From Austropuccinia psidii (Eukaryota > Basidiomycota > Pucciniomycetes > Pucciniales > Sphaerophragmiaceae), in contig JALGQZ010000009.1 in assembly GCA_023105745.1 (NCBI GenBank), forward strand, positions 30,792,107 through 30,856,106: a DNA stretch of 64,000 nucleotides. The letters run 5' to 3'. The translations under genes and the position numbers were made by a program. Every line of letters starts with the position of its first letter. Within the stretch, counting starts at the first letter, position 1. The notes under the pieces are model-generated. The model did no database searches. It worked only from the letters and a program-made list of their open reading frames with translations, and was not told the DNA's origin. Shown here one piece after another: positions 59,317 through 64,000 of this stretch.

Positions 59317-59900
59317 TCATCCCTTCGACCAGTCACACTCCATCTTGAAAGCCGAAGGACCGTTGGATGGCGCAGTAGCAATGAGGTGAAAGATACGTCT
59401 GTAATTGATATGACTATCAGATACTTTGGTTCCAAAAGTTTCCGCAAAGAAAACATTGGCTCTCCTGGACCAGAGGTTGTTTAGGGTTACTATCTTTCTC
59501 TTGACATGGTTGACTCATAGACCCTCAGAAACTAAGGCATAAAAGGGGAACAATTATTAAATGAAAGGTCTTTCCTCACACTTCCCGCATCAGCCTTTTG
59601 TTCAATTATTTGGAAATAGCTCTTGTATCCATCTATTTGTTTGATTGCAAACATGGTCACCCTCGGTATTTTCATCGTCTTTTTTGGTGCCTTAGGCTTA
59701 GAATACTTACCATCGGCTTCAGGAAAGCCGATAAACATTGCATGTAATACGTCTGAAAACTCTTCCCGGTAGGTAATCGATAAGCTTTTATTTCAAGCTT
59801 CCCATTAGTCAATATAACTCTTGGGTGTGCTTTTATGCGCTTGCGTAAAGAAGCTCTTCCAACAGCTATATCCCTTGCCATGAGAAGAGCGGGTTATTGA
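59317..59900 (-). pseudogene. Unrecognised minus-strand gene with introns, probably decayed at its 5' end
   Basis: Three segments join in frame: one ending at 59711 (EEFSDVLHAMFIGFPEAD, donor GTAAGT), intron 59710-59633 (78 nt, acceptor ATAG), exon 59632-59582 (GYKSYFQIIEQKADAG), intron 59581-59514, exon 59513-59317 ('NNLWSRRANVFFAETFG', 'HINYRRIFHLIATAPSNG', ending DWSKG-stop). Both junctions are phase 1. Upstream in the same frame (59900-59780) the sequence is still coding-like ('HGKGYSCWKSFFTQAHK') but has two stops near 59820-59800, so either a start or an intron was missed or the gene is broken. No known domain was recognised. Confidence 0.4.
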
Positions 59901-59948
59901 TGCTTCCTCTTGGACTTGAATTTAAAACGTCATAGGCTTGCTAAGCGG

Positions 59949-60239
59949 ATGATCGGCAACACCGTTAAACAAGCCGCAAAGTACGGGTCGCGGGTGAGCG
60001 CACACTCATTCGCTCAAAAATCCGAAAGCGCGGTCAAAGACGTCGTAAATGCTGTTGAAGACGGTATAGGGAGGAGTGGGTCAGAAGCCGAAGCCGCCAC
60101 CACAGAAGCCACCACCACGGAAGCCGCCACCACGGAAGCCGCCCACAACTCAGCACCGAAGAAGAGCTATTGGATGTCAAACACAGTTTTGGATGACCCC
60201 ACAACAGGGCCAAAATATGTTCGCGGAGCCAAAAATTAA
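59949..60239 (+). CDS. Small Ala/Glu/Thr-repeat protein, 96 residues, unrecognised
   Basis: An open frame beginning MIGNTVKQAAKYG (the frame is open upstream to 59901, so the true start or a 5' exon is uncertain). A charged N-terminal half (ESAVKDVVNAVEDG) is followed by short repeats of E-A-A-T-T (15-bp unit GAAGCCGCCACCACG, 60085-60150) and a C-terminal block KKSYWMSNTVLDDP. GC content and codon use differ from the surrounding AT-rich repeats. No signal peptide or known domain was recognised. A +2-frame reading of the same DNA is Pro/Lys-rich and runs to 60363, so the coding frame is not certain. Confidence 0.4.
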   Translation: MIGNTVKQAAKYGSRVSAHSFAQKSESAVKDVVNAVEDGIGRSGSEAEAATTEATTTEAATTEAAHNSAPKKSYWMSNTVLDDPTTGPKYVRGAKN

Positions 60240-60639
60240 CAACGACTCTTTCATCAATCAATACGACTTACCAAACGACTTCCTTTGTGCAGGAGGCGTA
60301 CCTTTCAAATGTAGGAACACTTCTATGAATATCATACATGAAAGAGTAGTTCCTTCCAAATAGAAACAAGACGTTGTCATATTAGTTGTTACAAAAGAAT
60401 CTTCAAATACTTAAGTATCAACAACCTCATTGATAGCAGGATTTTTTGAAAAAGGAGTGGTAATTAACAAATGGTGTGGCATTACTGTACTATTTGGGCT
60501 CATCAGGAATGTAAATGAATATTTTGATTTGAATGTGAATACATTTAGTGTAGACTACATAGCTTTGCATCACCAACAAAGTGTGAATTTTGAGAGTATT
60601 ACAAGACAAAACACACTATCGCGATAACATTAAGAAAAA

Positions 60640-63288
60640 GACATACTTGTGGTGTCAAGACAATGAGTGACGCCTACGAAGAGAACAGCGGTTGAGCTAA
60701 ATATTATCTCCTTGACTCATCTCTTTCCACATCTCAGCTTCATCTTCGTACCTTACTTATTTTGTATCTCTTTCAACTCTCACTCACGGAAATACTTGTA
60801 AATGCTAAGATGATCTATCCATATAATCCCTAATGCCGGCTCAATTGATCAACATCATTTCTTTCTCTTTTTATGAAAGTTACCCCATTTCAATTAGAAT
60901 ATTTCATTTTCCAACTTTGTGATAGTGAGACCTCTTGCTTACAATAAAACTGCTAATCTTTGTATTATAAATACAAAGAGCTTTTGGACTGGAATAGAAT
61001 TTCTTTCCTCATCTATTCATGAAAATTTTCTCTTTTCTTTATCTCTCAATTTCATAAGTGCGTTGCTTGCTCTTTGTAATAAATTAATTTATCTATCTGT
61101 CAAATTTCTCCATGTCCTTTATTTCTCAATTTCACAGTGAAATATTTGACCTACATTTGTATCTAATTTTAAAGAAAAAGAATATTTTTTTAAATAAGTG
61201 ATATTTTTATAGAATAATTTCTTTTCTTTAATTTAAATTCCGGATATTGAATACAAAATTACCATGCATTGATTTCAAGATGATGGGAGTTTAACCATTA
61301 AAAAGAAACCAGAAACAGTTGATGAGATACTTCCTCGATTGTATAACAAGTCTGAAGTTAGTTAAACAAGATATATTTGAATGTAATACAAAAGAGGTGA
61401 TATTATAAAGGTATTAAAAAACATTTATGTAAGTAAGTGCATATAAACATTATCACTAATATGTAAGATCAAAGGAAATGGAGGTTTTAGGTTACCCATA
61501 TGCTCTTTAGATTCTTATGGAAATTATAATTACTAAGAATTTAATTCGATCTAATAATAAATTTATGAAATATAATAATAAATCCTTGTTCAATCCCAAC
61601 TATACTTATCAATGAACTATAATTTCTTAATACTTGTAAGGTATTTAAACAGGATCTCAGTAGAAATATAAATTTAGAACAAAGAGGATTTTTCTGAGAT
61701 AAATAAGAGTTAATTCAAAATTACCTCTATGAAGCCACAAATATCAATATTTTAAACTGAATACTCTGAGAATGGCTATTATGTTGAGGAAATCATGAAA
61801 TATTTCTTGTATAATATAATAGAATAAGATCTCAGAATAAGTACTGTTAGTGTAGGCACATATTGACAAGTAATAATCTTTAGAGATATTACTGGAAACA
61901 GGAAAATAATATAAGATAATAATGTGATATACTAATTATTATTGACCACTTTTAACCTATGAATAGCACTATTGTCACCAGTATAGCCCTTAACTTTCTC
62001 CTACTTATGTTTTCTTAATAATCTTTACTACAGGCTTGGAGTTTCCTTACCCCTTTACCATTCTAATACTCACTTTAAAATACCTGGTTTACTTCATATT
62101 TGAGGTTTACTTATCATTAAATTCTTTCTCTGGAATTTTGATTTTGATTGATAAATGTTCTTACCAAGAAGCGTTTTGCTTTATCATTACTTTTTTCAGC
62201 CACATGAGCACCTCATCCTGCATTATGATGTGTAAATCCTTTTCTTTCATACTTATATGTGCTAATATATCATATTATGAGATTGGTATATATCAAAAAA
62301 ATTAAAATATTAATATGATAATATTTTTTGAGGAAGGAAGAAAGAAGTAATGATTAACTTCTTAATATACAATTAATGGTATTCTAGCATGGATAGTACT
62401 ATTTCATCAAAAAATCTATGTTTGCCTTTTTTGTGGTATTTAATCATCACAAAAGAAAATTACTCATGAATATATTGACATTCACAAAAGATGAATCACA
62501 ATCAATTTTCTTTGAGTAATATTAAAATTAAAAATTATGAAAAAGGGCCTTTGATAATCAGAAAAAGAACTCAAAACTGCATGAAATTATCTGGATTAGT
62601 TCCAAAAATCAAAAACTTATTATTGTTATCCAAATATAATATCTTCCACAAAGACTTTAGACAGAGAAATTTCAAGTTATGGATATAGAAATTTGATGAA
62701 AAATCAATTCATTTTTTTCTCCTGAAAATCTTTTTAAGCTAAATAAAATTAAAAACAGTGATGTGATGGTTTTTTAAAGGAAACTTCACTATTTTTTTGC
62801 TTTTATATTTATTATTATCAAGTTCTTTTATCCTAAAGATTCATTTTCTACCAAGAAATTATAATAATAATAGTAACAATCACTTTACAAGAGATATTTG
62901 AGGCTAAAAAATACATTTCAAAAAGACAATTCTTTCAATAAAACTCTCAAAGGTCTGGAGAAAACTAACATGAGAATATAGTTTATTAAGTCACTATCAA
63001 AAAGGAAAAAACAAGAATAAATGAAAATAATCAATATCTAAACAAAATTAATAATATGATTGTGATTAAAGCTTCTTGAATTCACTTTTGATTGGTTCAA
63101 GAATGAAAATCATAATAAAAAATAAAAGCAAAAATAATTATTATTTGCTTGCACAGTTGGAAAAATTCTATAGCTATTTCAACTGTGGGATTGGGATATT
63201 TTATTTATTAGTATGACAATAATTAAATTTTAACATTTTTATATGGAATTATTCATCATATTACTATGAGTCAAGAGTAAAATGTCTA
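60640..63288. other. AT-rich intergenic region, nothing recognised
   Basis: No open frame with recognisable motifs, no RNA gene and no repeat end was seen. Short open stretches are what is expected by chance in AT-rich DNA. Confidence 0.45.
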
Positions 63289-64000
63289 TGTGAGTCTTGA
63301 GGTATATTTTACATACCCAAATAGGCTACAATTATCTTGGAAGAGAAATTCCAAACTATGAATAACCCATAAGTCATGCATATATTCAAAATTCATAATT
63401 TTGGATTTCAGAAAAGATGAATAACTTTTTTTGAGTAAGTAAATCCATGGATTTGGGGCCATATTTGGATTCTACACAAAACCTCACCTAGGGTAGCCCC
63501 ATAGAGTGAATAAGCTTAAATTAAATCTATGAGGTGGTAATATGGAAAATACTTCAATACCACATGATCAATATCACATAAAAGAATTGTGAAAAGTTTT
63601 GTTCTTCTCAACTTCACACCAAAATAATGGGAATGTGAGAAATACCATGTTACATATACACTAATAATAGTGTTATGCATGTTTGTGGCACTTAAAATTA
63701 TGGTATTCGTACATACCCTTTTGGTACACTCATAGTGGATATCAGAATTTAAGCCTAAATTACTATTTTTGATGTGGAAATAGGTAAGGGGGACAAAAGA
63801 CATAAAAGAGAGCCAGGGTACCCAGCTTCTGAGGCCTATGAGGTGTGTATAGCTCTAAATATTGGATCCATGGATGATCATATCAAAATTAGTATACAAA
63901 AAACCTTTGGGGACCTGGTTACCAAGTTAAAATCTCATTAAATCATAAGAATATTGCAAATAAGCTGCTATTTTGACGTGATTAGGAGGTAAAGATCACC
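63289..64000 (+). repeat. Start of an E-family LTR, + orientation, cut by the window end
   Basis: Begins TGTGAGTCTTGAGGTATATT, the LTR start of the E family (compare the reverse complement of 57142-57171). It continues through the family-typical 'GGGGGACAAAAGACAT' region to the end of the window. Whether it is a solo LTR or the 5' LTR of another element cannot be seen. Confidence 0.8.

Noticed and set aside
59672..59881. Minus-strand frame starting MARDIAVGRASLRK as the N-terminus of the 59317-59900 gene
   Set aside because: Spliced at the visible GTAAGT it reaches a stop eight codons into the next exon. A different frame continues through both downstream exons.
60034..60261. Minus-strand Trp/Leu/Arg-rich frame
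   Set aside because: A reverse-strand shadow of the 15-bp repeat in the small plus-strand gene.

Overview
The window looks like gene-poor, AT-rich, repeat-dominated DNA from a basidiomycete fungus, most likely a rust (Pucciniales). The evidence is one clear host gene (the TFIIH helicase XPD/Rad3) split into 18 small exons by typical short fungal introns, surrounded by tens of kilobases of nested Ty3/gypsy elements. From memory the polyproteins resemble those of the myrtle rust Austropuccinia psidii; this could not be checked here.

Layout. 1-4078: AT-rich flank. 4079-7767: XPD/RAD3, + strand. 8303-8802: a 500-N assembly gap. 8803-12269: two inverted fragments of one LTR family around a ~1 kb T-rich/G-spaced tract. 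12270-19315: a decayed gypsy element on + (here 'A') interrupted by a 2.8 kb hAT DNA transposon (15583-18375). 19317-24135: a decayed gypsy element on - ('E1') with a truncated LTR. 24136-26095: degraded, unassigned sequence. 26096-57171: a composite nest. The outer element 'E2' (-) has LTRs at 26096-27978 and 44448-57171 (split). Element 'B' (-, 31862-41959, TSD TTCTC) sits in its gag and element 'D' (+, 45117-56021, TSD GTTTT) sits in its 5' LTR. 57550-57906: a zinc-knuckle remnant. 58300-60239: GC-richer DNA with an unrecognised minus-strand gene or pseudogene and a small plus-strand reading frame. 60640-63288: AT-rich, nothing recognised. 63289-64000: start of another E-type LTR.

B is nearly intact: LTRs with about a dozen differences over 1.84 kb, an uninterrupted 1974-codon Gag-Pol, PBS and PPT. 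A, D, E1 and E2 are relics. D keeps one frame over 5.7 kb but carries 11 nonsense codons.

The most interesting observation is a second, spliced reading frame overlapping the 5' part of gag-pol in three diverged elements (B, D, E2). An upstream exon of variable length (198, 102 and 159 nt) always ends in phase 1. It is followed by a 63-64 nt intron whose 3' AG lies exactly 14 nt after the A of the Gag-Pol ATG. Removing the intron deletes that ATG and joins the exon to the +1 frame, which encodes a ~250-280 residue protein of unknown function. This +1 frame is visibly more conserved between the families than the Gag-Pol frame it overlaps. It may be an undescribed splice-controlled overlapping gene of these chromovirus-like retrotransposons.
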